Below the pieces are notes generated by a model. That model made no database searches and was not told the DNA's origin. It was given only the letters and a program-made list of their open reading frames with translations. Below, piece by piece: positions 1 to 5,160 of a stretch of 5,160 bases of DNA (the stretch's first letter is position 1; every line of letters starts with the position of its first letter). The translations under genes were made by a program, and so were the position numbers. The DNA is taken from NCBI GenBank assembly GCA_903890265.1, contig CAITAM010000568.1, forward strand, positions 1 through 5,160, in the 5' to 3' direction. Source of the DNA: an uncultured Pseudomonadota bacterium (GTDB lineage Bacteria; Pseudomonadota; Gammaproteobacteria; Steroidobacterales; Steroidobacteraceae).

Positions 1-1
1 C

Positions 2-961
2 GTCTTCCACGCCGCGGACATCGCCCACGGCGAGGCACCCGCGGCCTACGACTGGCCGGTGGGCGACAAGGCCCGGGCACGCCTGGCCGGCCTGGTCCGG
101 CTGCGCATCGAGGAGCGCATTCCGGCACCGTACCTGACCGGCCGGACCTGGTTCGCCGGGCACGAGATCCGCGTCGACCGTCGCGCGCTCATTCCGCGCT
201 CGCCGCTCGCGGAGTTCATCCGCGACCGTGGCGCGCCGTTCCTCGTCGCGGGGCGGGTCGAGCGCATTCTCGATCTCGGCACCGGGTCGGGCTGCATCGC
301 GATCGCCGCCGCGCACGCGTTCCGCCGGGCACGGGTCGATGCAACGGACGTGTCGCGCGACGCGCTGGATCTCGCGGCCGAAAACGTCCGCCGCCACCGG
401 CTCGGCAAGCGTCTTGCGCTGGTCCAGGCCGACGTGTTCGAGGGACTGCCGGCCGGCCGCTACGACCTCATCCTTGCCAATCCGCCGTACGTCCCGGCCG
501 CGACCGTCCGCCGACTGCCGGACGAGTACCGGCACGAGCCCGCGAGCGGGCTTGCCGCCGGCCGCGACGGGCTCAGCGTCGTGCGCCGCATCCTCGCGGG
601 TGCCGCGCGCCGGCTCGCCAAGGGCGGCCTCCTGGTGGTGGAGGTCGGCGATTCGGAGCGCGCCGTCGCGCGCGCGTTCCCGACCGTGCCGTTCCTGTGG
701 CTCGAGTTCGAGCACGGCGGGGGCGGCGTGTTTCTCCTCGACCAGCGGACGGTGGCCCGCCACGCGAAGGCCTTCGCGGAATCGGCAGCGGCCAAGGGGA
801 CGAGCGCCGGGGCGGCGGTGACCAGGCCGAGGCCCAAGACGAAGACCAAAGCCAAAGCCAAAGCCAAAGCCAAACGGAAAGGCAAAGCGAAGCCCGGGAC
901 GCCGGCGCCGAGCCGCCGTGTCGCTGCGGCCACCACGAGGGGTCCGTCCCGTGTCCGGTAA
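2..961 (+). CDS. prmB: PrmB, ribosomal protein uL3 (L3) glutamine N5-methyltransferase, N-terminus missing
   Basis: SAM-dependent methyltransferase that modifies a glutamine of ribosomal protein uL3 in the cytoplasm. The frame is open to the left edge; 319 residues are visible and about 50-70 are missing. An in-frame GTG at 59 is not the start, because family-like sequence continues upstream of it. Visible landmarks (numbered from the first visible codon): RIEERIPAPYLTGRTWF around 44-50, the PrmB-type VDRRALIPRSPL around 58-69, SAM-binding motif I ILDLGTGSGCIAIA at 89-102, the catalytic NPPY glutamine-methyltransferase motif at 160-163, YRHEP at 176-180 and WLEF followed by GGGGVF near 233-243. 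IPRSP, YRHEP and the WLEF end favour PrmB over PrmC/HemK. The family normally ends near visible residue 264. Here about 55 residues follow, including a strictly alternating Lys tail (279-297). The stop TAA at 959-961 lies inside aroC (11-bp overlap). Identity is confident; the role of the tail is unknown. Confidence 0.95.
   Translation, partial: VFHAADIAHGEAPAAYDWPVGDKARARLAGLVRLRIEERIPAPYLTGRTWFAGHEIRVDRRALIPRSPLAEFIRDRGAPFLVAGRVERILDLGTGSGCIAIAAAHAFRRARVDATDVSRDALDLAAENVRRHRLGKRLALVQADVFEGLPAGRYDLILANPPYVPAATVRRLPDEYRHEPASGLAAGRDGLSVVRRILAGAARRLAKGGLLVVEVGDSERAVARAFPTVPFLWLEFEHGGGGVFLLDQRTVARHAKAFAESAAAKGTSAGAAVTRPRPKTKTKAKAKAKAKRKGKAKPGTPAPSRRVAAATTRGPSRVR
846..874 (+). repeat. CCAAAG hexanucleotide microsatellite inside prmB
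   Basis: Four perfect tandem copies of CCAAAG plus a fifth copy lacking its last base (29 bp). In the prmB frame it reads as alternating Lys and Ala codons (AAA, GCC). The unit is a multiple of three, so gain or loss of copies would change the tail length without breaking the frame. Its A-richness contrasts with the surrounding GC-rich DNA. Confidence 0.9.
937..942 (+). promoter_or_regulatory. Shine-Dalgarno site of aroC (GAGGGG)
   Basis: GAGGGG lies 8 nt before the GTG at 951, within the last codons of prmB. It supports 951 rather than the in-frame GTG at 918 as the aroC start. It also implies that aroC translation starts while ribosomes are finishing prmB. Confidence 0.7.
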
Positions 962-2057
962 TACGATCGGCCGCCTGTTCACGCTCACCACCTTCGGCGA
1001 GAGCCACGGGCCGGCACTCGGCGCCATCGTCGACGGCTGTCCGCCCGGCCTCGCGCTGACCGAGTCGGACCTCATGGCGGATGTCGAGCGCCGCCGCTCG
1101 GGCACCTCGCACCACACGAGCCAGCGCCACGAGCCGGATCAGGTGCGTATTCTCTCGGGGGTCTTCGAGGGGCGCACGACCGGTGCGCCGATCGGCCTTC
1201 TGGTCGAGAACACCGACCAGCGCAGTCGTGACTACGACAAGATCAAGGACCGCTTCCGGCCGGGACACGCCGACTACACCTACCTGCACAAGTACGGTCA
1301 CCGCGACTACCGGGGCGGCGGCCGCTCCTCGGCGCGCGAGACGGTGATGCGCGTTGCCGGCGGCGCGATCGCGCGAAAGTACCTGCGTGAGCGGCTCGCG
1401 GTCTCGATCCAGGGCTACCTCGCCGCGCTCGGTCCCCTGGAGCTTGCTCCCGTCGCGCCGCACACGGCCTACGACAACCCGTTCTTCTGTCCCGATCCCG
1501 CCCGTGTTGCCGAGCTCGAGGACTACATGTGGAAGCTGCGCCAGAGCGGGGACTCGATTGGCGCGCGCGTCACGGTCGTGGCGAGCGGCGTTCCGGTCGG
1601 CCTCGGCGAACCGGTCTTCGACCGGCTCGATGCCGATATCGCCCACGCCATGATGGGTATCAATGCCGTCAAGGCGGTGGAGATCGGCGCCGGCTTTGCG
1701 GTGGTCGCGAGCCGCGGCTCGGAGCATCGTGACCTCCTGACGCCCGATGGCTTTGCGACGAACCACGCGGGCGGCGTGCTCGGCGGAATCTCGACGGGTC
1801 AGGACATCGTGGTCAGCATGGCGCTGAAGCCGACGTCGAGCATTACCGTGCCCGGCATGACCATCGACACCGAGGGTCGGCCGGTCGAGGTCGTGACGAC
1901 CGGCCGCCACGATCCCTGCGTCGGTCTGCGCGCCACGCCGATCGCGGAGGCGATGCTCGCCCTGGTCCTGATGGACCATTACCTTCGGCATCGGGCGCAG
2001 AACGCCGACGTCAGCTGCGCTTCGCCCGACATCGAAGCCCGGCGCCGCGGGCAGTGA
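951..2057 (+). CDS. aroC: Chorismate synthase
   Basis: Cytoplasmic FMN-dependent enzyme converting 5-enolpyruvylshikimate-3-phosphate to chorismate, the last step of the common aromatic pathway. The product is 368 aa, close to the usual 350-370. GTG at 951 gives MSGNTIGRLF, matching the family N-terminus (E. coli MAGNTIGQLF as I recall it); the longer frame from GTG 918 adds 11 unrelated residues. Family signatures are intact: GESHGPALG at 16-24 with His19, RPGHADYTY at 103-111 with the second conserved His106, YGHRDYRGGGRSSARET at 115-131, the NHAGGVLGGISTGQ segment at 271-284, and GRHDPCVGLR at 318-327. The C-terminus has a short low-conservation tail ending in RRRGQ. It overlaps prmB by 11 bp and the downstream transporter by 4 bp, so expression is probably as part of the prmB-led transcript. 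I see no missing catalytic residue; it should be active. Confidence 0.98.
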   Translation: MSGNTIGRLFTLTTFGESHGPALGAIVDGCPPGLALTESDLMADVERRRSGTSHHTSQRHEPDQVRILSGVFEGRTTGAPIGLLVENTDQRSRDYDKIKDRFRPGHADYTYLHKYGHRDYRGGGRSSARETVMRVAGGAIARKYLRERLAVSIQGYLAALGPLELAPVAPHTAYDNPFFCPDPARVAELEDYMWKLRQSGDSIGARVTVVASGVPVGLGEPVFDRLDADIAHAMMGINAVKAVEIGAGFAVVASRGSEHRDLLTPDGFATNHAGGVLGGISTGQDIVVSMALKPTSSITVPGMTIDTEGRPVEVVTTGRHDPCVGLRATPIAEAMLALVLMDHYLRHRAQNADVSCASPDIEARRRGQ

Positions 2058-3223
2058 AGCCAGGCCTCGGGGCCCTGAAGGCCGGGTACTTCGGCTATTT
2101 CGCGGCGGTCGGGGTTTTCCAGCCCTATTGGTCGCTCGAGCTTGCGGCGCAGGGCTTCGGTGCCGCCGCCATCGGTACCCTGCTCGCGACCGGCAGTGGC
2201 GCGCGGGTCGTCGCGCCACTGGTGCAGGCGCGCATCAGCGCCATCCTCGGCGATTCGGGCCGCGCGCTGGCCGTGGCGGCGGCACTCGCCGCCCTGCTCG
2301 TGCCGTTCATCGCCGCGACGCGAAGCCTGCCGCAGGCGCTCGTGCTGACCGCACTGTTCGCGCTCTGCTTCAACGGCCTGATGCCGGTGTACGACGCGCT
2401 GGCGCTCGAGCGTCTCGGCCTTGATGCCGCCCGCTACGGGCGCCTGAGGCTCTGGGGCAGCATCGGCTACGTGGTGGCGTCGCTCGCGGTCGGACCGCTC
2501 GTGCGCCACGTCGGCGTGCGGGCGATCCCGCTGTCGCTGGTACTGTGCCTGCTCGCGACCGCCGCGCTGTGTCTCGGGCTGCGTGGTACGCGGCGCGCGC
2601 CGCGTGACGAGGCGCGGGTCGCCGCCGTACCGGGTGCCGGCGGGTGGTGGTTCCTTGGCGTGTGTTTCCTGCATCTGGTCGGGTTTGCGGCGTATTACGG
2701 CTTCTACAGTCTTTACCTCGCCGAGCACGGGTTCAGCGAGGGCGTGATCGGCGCCCTGTGGGCGCTCGGCGTGCTGGCAGAAATCGCCTTCTTCTTTGCC
2801 GCCGCCCCTCTGGTGCGCGGCGTCAGCGCCAAGACGCTGCTCCTGGTGGCGCTCGGCGTGACCGTGCTGCGCTGGCTCGCGATCGCCGCGTTCCCCGACT
2901 CGCTCGCGGTGCTGGCGCTGGCGCAGGTGGCCCACCTCGCGGGCTTTGCTCTCTTTCACACCGTGTCCGTGCTGATCGCGCCGGGGCTGCTCGGCACGGA
3001 CCGGGAGCGCGCTCAGGCGCTGGTCTCGAGCGCCGGCTGGGGCGCGGGGCTCGTCGTCGGCAGTGCGCTGGCCGGCGGCGTCTGGCAGGCCCTCGGGCCG
3101 CGCATGATGTACGTCATGGCGGCGCTCGTGACCCTGCTTGCCGGTGTCGTGGCGCAGGTCATGCTGTCGGGATCGGCGCTTGCCGCCGCAACGTCGCCCG
3201 CAAGGGCCGGGGAGTCGCGATGA
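2054..3223 (+). CDS. MFS transporter, HcaT-like (MFS_1-like family), substrate unknown
   Basis: Inner-membrane secondary transporter of 389 aa with about 12 hydrophobic segments, roughly at residues 10-28, 36-58, 69-88, 93-113, 131-151, 155-176, 198-218, 224-251, 258-279, 282-306, 320-345 and 349-371. A basic central loop lies around 177-197. It resembles E. coli HcaT (putative 3-phenylpropionate transporter, about 379 aa): GYFGYFAAVGVFQPYWS at the N-terminus, GLMPVYDALA near 108-117, YGRLRLWGSIGYV at 128-140, FAAYYGFYSLY at 211-221 and GALWALGVLAEI at 233-244. GTG at 2054 is preferred because HcaT-like similarity begins about 10 residues later; it overlaps the aroC stop as GTGA, with no strong Shine-Dalgarno site, suggesting coupled translation. 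Family membership is confident. The substrate cannot be read from sequence; an aromatic acid is only a guess from HcaT and the aroC neighbour. Confidence 0.88.
   Translation: MKPGLGALKAGYFGYFAAVGVFQPYWSLELAAQGFGAAAIGTLLATGSGARVVAPLVQARISAILGDSGRALAVAAALAALLVPFIAATRSLPQALVLTALFALCFNGLMPVYDALALERLGLDAARYGRLRLWGSIGYVVASLAVGPLVRHVGVRAIPLSLVLCLLATAALCLGLRGTRRAPRDEARVAAVPGAGGWWFLGVCFLHLVGFAAYYGFYSLYLAEHGFSEGVIGALWALGVLAEIAFFFAAAPLVRGVSAKTLLLVALGVTVLRWLAIAAFPDSLAVLALAQVAHLAGFALFHTVSVLIAPGLLGTDRERAQALVSSAGWGAGLVVGSALAGGVWQALGPRMMYVMAALVTLLAGVVAQVMLSGSALAAATSPARAGESR
3209..3214 (+). promoter_or_regulatory. Shine-Dalgarno site of usg (GGGGAG)
   Basis: GGGGAG lies 5 nt before the ATG at 3220, inside the last codons of the transporter gene. 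It identifies the true start of the usg frame, which is otherwise open far upstream (to 2644). Confidence 0.65.
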
Positions 3224-4233
3224 ACAACGGATGGCGGGTGGCGGTTGCGGGTGCGACGGGGGTGCTCGGCGAGGCCTTGCTGAAGGTGCTCGGCGAACGC
3301 GATCTCAAGTTGGTCGAACTGCACGCGCTGTGTTCCGAGGCGTCCATCGGCCGCTCGGTCGAGTACCGCAACGCCGAACACGGCCTGGCGGGGCTCGAGC
3401 GCTTTGATTTCGGCCAGGTCGACGTGGCCCTCCTGGCACTGCCGGAGGGCGTCGCGGGTCCGGTGGCGCGTCGCGCGGCGGAGGCCGGTACGTTGGTGGT
3501 CGACGCGTCGCGGTGCTTCGTCGGTGACGACGAGGTGCCCTCCGTGGCCGCTGCGCTCGACCTCACGCCGCTCAACGACCTCGGCCAGGGACGGATCGTG
3601 CGGACCCCGGCGGCCTCGGCGCTCGTGCTCGCCCGCGCCCTTCGGCCGCTGGCCGGCGCGGCAGGGCTCGAGGCCGTGCGCTGCACGGCCTGTCTCGCGG
3701 TGTCGGGGGCCGGCCGGGCCGGCATCGACGAGCTGGCCGCGCAGTGCACGCAATTGCTGAACGGCCGCCCGGTGCCCCTGCCGGGCCCGGCCTTTGCTGC
3801 GCGCGTTGCGTTTAATTGCCTGCCGACGGCCGGGGCCCTCGGCGAGCAGGGACTGACCGACCACGAGCAGTGGGTGACGGAGGACCTGGCGCGACTCCTT
3901 GGCCTGGCGCCGGTCGCGATCCGTTACCGGGCGGTGGTGGTGCCCGCGTTCTACGGCGACGGGTACTGGCTCGAGGCCACGACGCAGGAGCCCTTAAGCC
4001 CGCTCGAGTTCACCGCGCGGCTGAAAGCGACCAGCGGCCTCGAGGTGGAGGTCGGCCATGCGCCGACACCGGCGGTCGATGCCGCCGGGACCGACCTCGT
4101 CTGCGTCGGCAGGCTGTCGTCCGCGGCCGGGGCCGTGCGCGAGCATCACTTCTGGGTCGCGGCAGACGCGCTGCGCCAGGCCGCGGCAAATAGTGTGACG
4201 CTCGTCGAAGTTTTGGCGCGTGAGCATTTCTAG
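3220..4233 (+). CDS. usg: USG-1-like protein, catalytically dead aspartate-semialdehyde dehydrogenase paralogue
   Basis: Asd-fold protein of 337 aa, the same length as I recall for E. coli Usg. The ATG is chosen from the Shine-Dalgarno site, the ATGA overlap with the transporter stop, and the start MNNGWRVAVAGATG. The N-terminal Rossmann motif GATGVLGE (11-18) is kept, as are SGAGRAGIDEL (162-172) and AFN.LP (197-202), so the overall fold and dimer core look preserved. Enzyme residues are not. The position of the active-site Cys (NPNCST in true Asd) reads TPAASA at 129-134, with Ala132 in place of Cys. The Arg before VPVF is Val240, and the GHS histidine is Asp247. The Arg of the NADP-contacting SxRSAG stretch appears to be Ala41, and the Lys of the EEMK stretch seems lost near 215-218. 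It therefore cannot act as a normal Asd; a true asd must be elsewhere. USG-1 has no established biochemical role. It sits between the transporter and fimV, and the fimV promoter overlaps its 3' end. Confidence 0.9.
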   Translation: MNNGWRVAVAGATGVLGEALLKVLGERDLKLVELHALCSEASIGRSVEYRNAEHGLAGLERFDFGQVDVALLALPEGVAGPVARRAAEAGTLVVDASRCFVGDDEVPSVAAALDLTPLNDLGQGRIVRTPAASALVLARALRPLAGAAGLEAVRCTACLAVSGAGRAGIDELAAQCTQLLNGRPVPLPGPAFAARVAFNCLPTAGALGEQGLTDHEQWVTEDLARLLGLAPVAIRYRAVVVPAFYGDGYWLEATTQEPLSPLEFTARLKATSGLEVEVGHAPTPAVDAAGTDLVCVGRLSSAAGAVREHHFWVAADALRQAAANSVTLVEVLAREHF

Positions 4234-4241
4234 GCTATATT
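4213..4241 (+). promoter_or_regulatory. Putative sigma70 promoter for fimV
   Basis: TTGGCG (4213-4218, 4/6 to TTGACA), an exact 17-bp spacer, then TATATT (4236-4241, 5/6 to TATAAT). The -35 lies in the last codons of usg and the -10 just after its stop, where base composition drops sharply towards AT. The predicted start is near 4248, which leaves a leader of about 170 nt before fimV. Prediction from motif only. Confidence 0.55.
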
Positions 4242-4277
4242 CCGTCAAATAGCATCGGTTGTTGTGAATCAGTGGCT

Positions 4278-4293
4278 TGTGACGTATTTCACA
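4278..4293. promoter_or_regulatory. CRP/Vfr-type operator palindrome
   Basis: TGTGA (4278-4282), six bases (CGTATT), then TCACA (4289-4293). Both five-base half-sites match the CRP consensus perfectly at the canonical spacing, and TT follows on the right as in strong sites. It is the only such palindrome I noticed in the window and lies in the fimV upstream region. Its centre (4285.5) is about 37 bp downstream of the predicted start near 4248, which would suit repression or roadblocking unless another promoter is used. The protein that binds is inferred from the motif alone. Confidence 0.55.
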
Positions 4294-4351
4294 TTACTGG
4301 CCTAACTCGGTGGTGCGGTGCCCGGCTCCAGCCCCCCCGGGATGCGGCCGA

Positions 4352-4376
4352 TGCAACGCCATACGGCGGCGTTGTG
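4352..4376 (+). other. GC-rich stem-loop in the fimV leader
   Basis: CAACGCC (4354-4360) pairs perfectly with GGCGTTG (4368-4374) around a 7-nt loop; two G-U pairs extend the stem at its base. No U-run follows, so it is not an ordinary intrinsic terminator. A second small hairpin, AGGCG (4390-4394) with CGCCT (4399-4403), lies directly before the Shine-Dalgarno site. Either could influence translation, but no known riboswitch or leader class is recognised. Confidence 0.4.
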
Positions 4377-4407
4377 CGGACGACTGCGCAGGCGCACACG
4401 CCTCCTT

Positions 4408-4411
4408 GGAG
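4408..4411 (+). promoter_or_regulatory. Shine-Dalgarno site of fimV (GGAG)
   Basis: GGAG lies 5 nt before the ATG at 4417 and supports this start, which also places a complete signal peptide at the N-terminus. Confidence 0.65.
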
Positions 4412-4416
4412 CAGAG

Positions 4417-5160
4417 ATGACCCATAGATTTCACCGGCTTTGGTCTGTTGTGGTCCTGTTCCTGCCAGGCGCCGCCTACGCGCTCGGCCTGGGCGAAATC
4501 CATCTCGACTCGGGACTCAACCAGCCGCTCGCGGCACAGATCGAGCTGATTGGCGCCAGCGCCGAGGAACTGACGCAGCTGCGCGCGACCGTCGCGAGCC
4601 GCGATACGTTCCTGCGTTACGGCGTCGATCGCCCGGCCTTCCTGTCGTCCATCACGTTCAAGGTCGGCCAGGACGCGGCGGGCAGGCCGGTGCTGGTCGT
4701 GCACTCGACGGAGGCGGTGACCGAACCGTTCGTGACGTTCCTCGTCGACGTGACCTGGCCGCGGGGCAAGCTGACCCGCGAATACACGCTGCTGCTGGAT
4801 CCGCCGGTGTACGAGTCGCCGGCCACGGCCGAGTCGGCGCCGCCGGTCGTGCAGGCGCCCCTCAGCGGGCCGGTCAGCACGCCGAAATCGGCCCCCATCG
4901 TCCGTGACGGCAGCCGGGACCCGGTGCGTGAGGCCCGCGCGGCCGATGCGCCGGCCGGCGCCTACACGGTAGCGGCCAACGACACGCTGTCCCGTATTGC
5001 CGAACGCAGCGGCGCGACGTCGGGTGCCGATCTCAACCGCGCCATGATCGGAATCTTCCGCGCCAATCCGCACGCCTTTGACGGCAACATCAACCGCCTG
5101 CGTCGTGGCGCGACGCTGAACATCCCGACGCGCGCCGACCTCGAGTCGCTGTCCGCCGCC
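4417..5160 (+). CDS. fimV: FimV/HubP-family polar hub and type IV pilus assembly protein, C-terminus missing
   Basis: Inner-membrane, peptidoglycan-binding protein of the FimV/HubP/TspA family, needed for type IV pilus secretin assembly, twitching and polar organisation in relatives such as Pseudomonas. The first 248 residues are visible and the frame is open at the right edge (full family members are often 700-1000 aa). A signal peptide is clear: basic MTHRFHR, hydrophobic 8-20, AYA before a probable cut at 22/23, then the family hallmark LGLGEIHLDSGLNQPL. The conserved N-terminal domain continues through EPFVTFLVDVTWP (103-115) and REYTLLLDPP (121-130). A Pro/Ala/Ser-rich linker (131-180) leads to a LysM-like module, YTVAANDTLSRIA (183-195) to LRRGATLNIPT (228-238), expected to bind peptidoglycan. 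The membrane span, acidic repeat region and C-terminal TPR/FimV domain would lie beyond the window. It has its own leader, a likely promoter and a CRP/Vfr-like site, so it is probably controlled separately from the four-gene cluster upstream. Confidence 0.95.
   Translation, partial: MTHRFHRLWSVVVLFLPGAAYALGLGEIHLDSGLNQPLAAQIELIGASAEELTQLRATVASRDTFLRYGVDRPAFLSSITFKVGQDAAGRPVLVVHSTEAVTEPFVTFLVDVTWPRGKLTREYTLLLDPPVYESPATAESAPPVVQAPLSGPVSTPKSAPIVRDGSRDPVREARAADAPAGAYTVAANDTLSRIAERSGATSGADLNRAMIGIFRANPHAFDGNINRLRRGATLNIPTRADLESLSAA

Noticed and set aside
918..950. Upstream GTG start for aroC
   Set aside because: It adds 11 residues unlike the conserved chorismate synthase N-terminus, and GTG 951 has a well-spaced GAGGGG.
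573..2219. Long (548 codon) open frame on the minus strand across prmB and aroC
   Set aside because: It is Arg/Pro/Ala-rich low-complexity translation with no recognisable domain. It lies antisense to well-supported prmB and aroC and is a consequence of high GC content.
1979..2959. 326-codon minus-strand open frame opposite the transporter
   Set aside because: Its composition (Arg, Glu, Gln, His rich) is typical of an antisense shadow of a GC-rich membrane protein gene; no motif was recognised.
2644..3219. N-terminal extension of usg in the same open frame
   Set aside because: The extension is Arg-rich nonsense overlapping the transporter. The Shine-Dalgarno site at 3209-3214 and the Rossmann start after 3220 fix the true start.
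4234..4253. GCTAT/ATAGC inverted repeat just after the usg stop as a terminator
   Set aside because: The stem is only 5 bp with a 10-nt loop, weakly paired and without a U-run. It overlaps the -10 element instead.
4262..4290. Second promoter TTGTGA, 17 bp, TATTTC
   Set aside because: The -10 matches only 3 of 6 bases and lies inside the CRP-like palindrome; the TTGGCG/TATATT pair is clearly better.
4298..4316. Sigma54-like TGGC...TGC element upstream of fimV
   Set aside because: The GG to GC spacing is wrong (14 instead of 10 bases).
4294..5073. 259-codon minus-strand open frame opposite fimV
   Set aside because: The plus strand encodes an unmistakable FimV N-terminus in this interval; the antisense product has no recognisable family features.

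Overview
The window looks like a very GC-rich (roughly 70% by eye) chromosomal segment of a gammaproteobacterium. The order prmB, aroC, MFS transporter, usg (inactive aspartate-semialdehyde dehydrogenase paralogue), fimV is the kind of core-gene neighbourhood seen in that class. FimV with its LALG-type N-terminal domain is typical of gammaproteobacteria with type IV pili. A Chromatiales/Ectothiorhodospiraceae-like source is possible, but this is a low-confidence inference from gene order and base composition. I see no mobile element, CRISPR array, tRNA or rRNA.

Layout, all on the + strand. Positions 2-961 hold prmB without its N-terminus (ribosomal protein uL3 glutamine methyltransferase), with an unusual lysine-alternating C-terminal tail encoded by a CCAAAG microsatellite. 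aroC (951-2057, chorismate synthase) starts inside the end of prmB. A 12-TM HcaT-like MFS transporter (2054-3223) overlaps aroC by 4 bp. usg (3220-4233) overlaps the transporter by 4 bp. These four genes are packed as one translationally coupled unit.

A 183-bp gap (4234-4416) follows, with a sharp AT-rich dip. Across the end of usg and the start of this gap lies a good sigma70-like promoter (TTGGCG, 17 bp, TATATT). Within the gap lie a perfect CRP/Vfr-type palindrome (TGTGA-N6-TCACA) and a GC-rich hairpin. fimV (4417 to the window edge, incomplete) follows, with a signal peptide, the conserved N-terminal domain and a LysM-like domain.

Functionally the window joins housekeeping functions (ribosomal protein methylation, the last step of the common aromatic pathway) to a transporter of unknown substrate, an Asd-fold protein that has lost its catalytic residues, and the polar hub/type IV pilus assembly protein FimV. 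The most notable signals are the CRP/Vfr-like site in front of fimV (FimV is known in Pseudomonas to act upstream of cAMP/Vfr), the unusually complete loss of catalytic residues in Usg, and the histone-like Lys tail on PrmB. I do not see a wholly new multi-gene system here.
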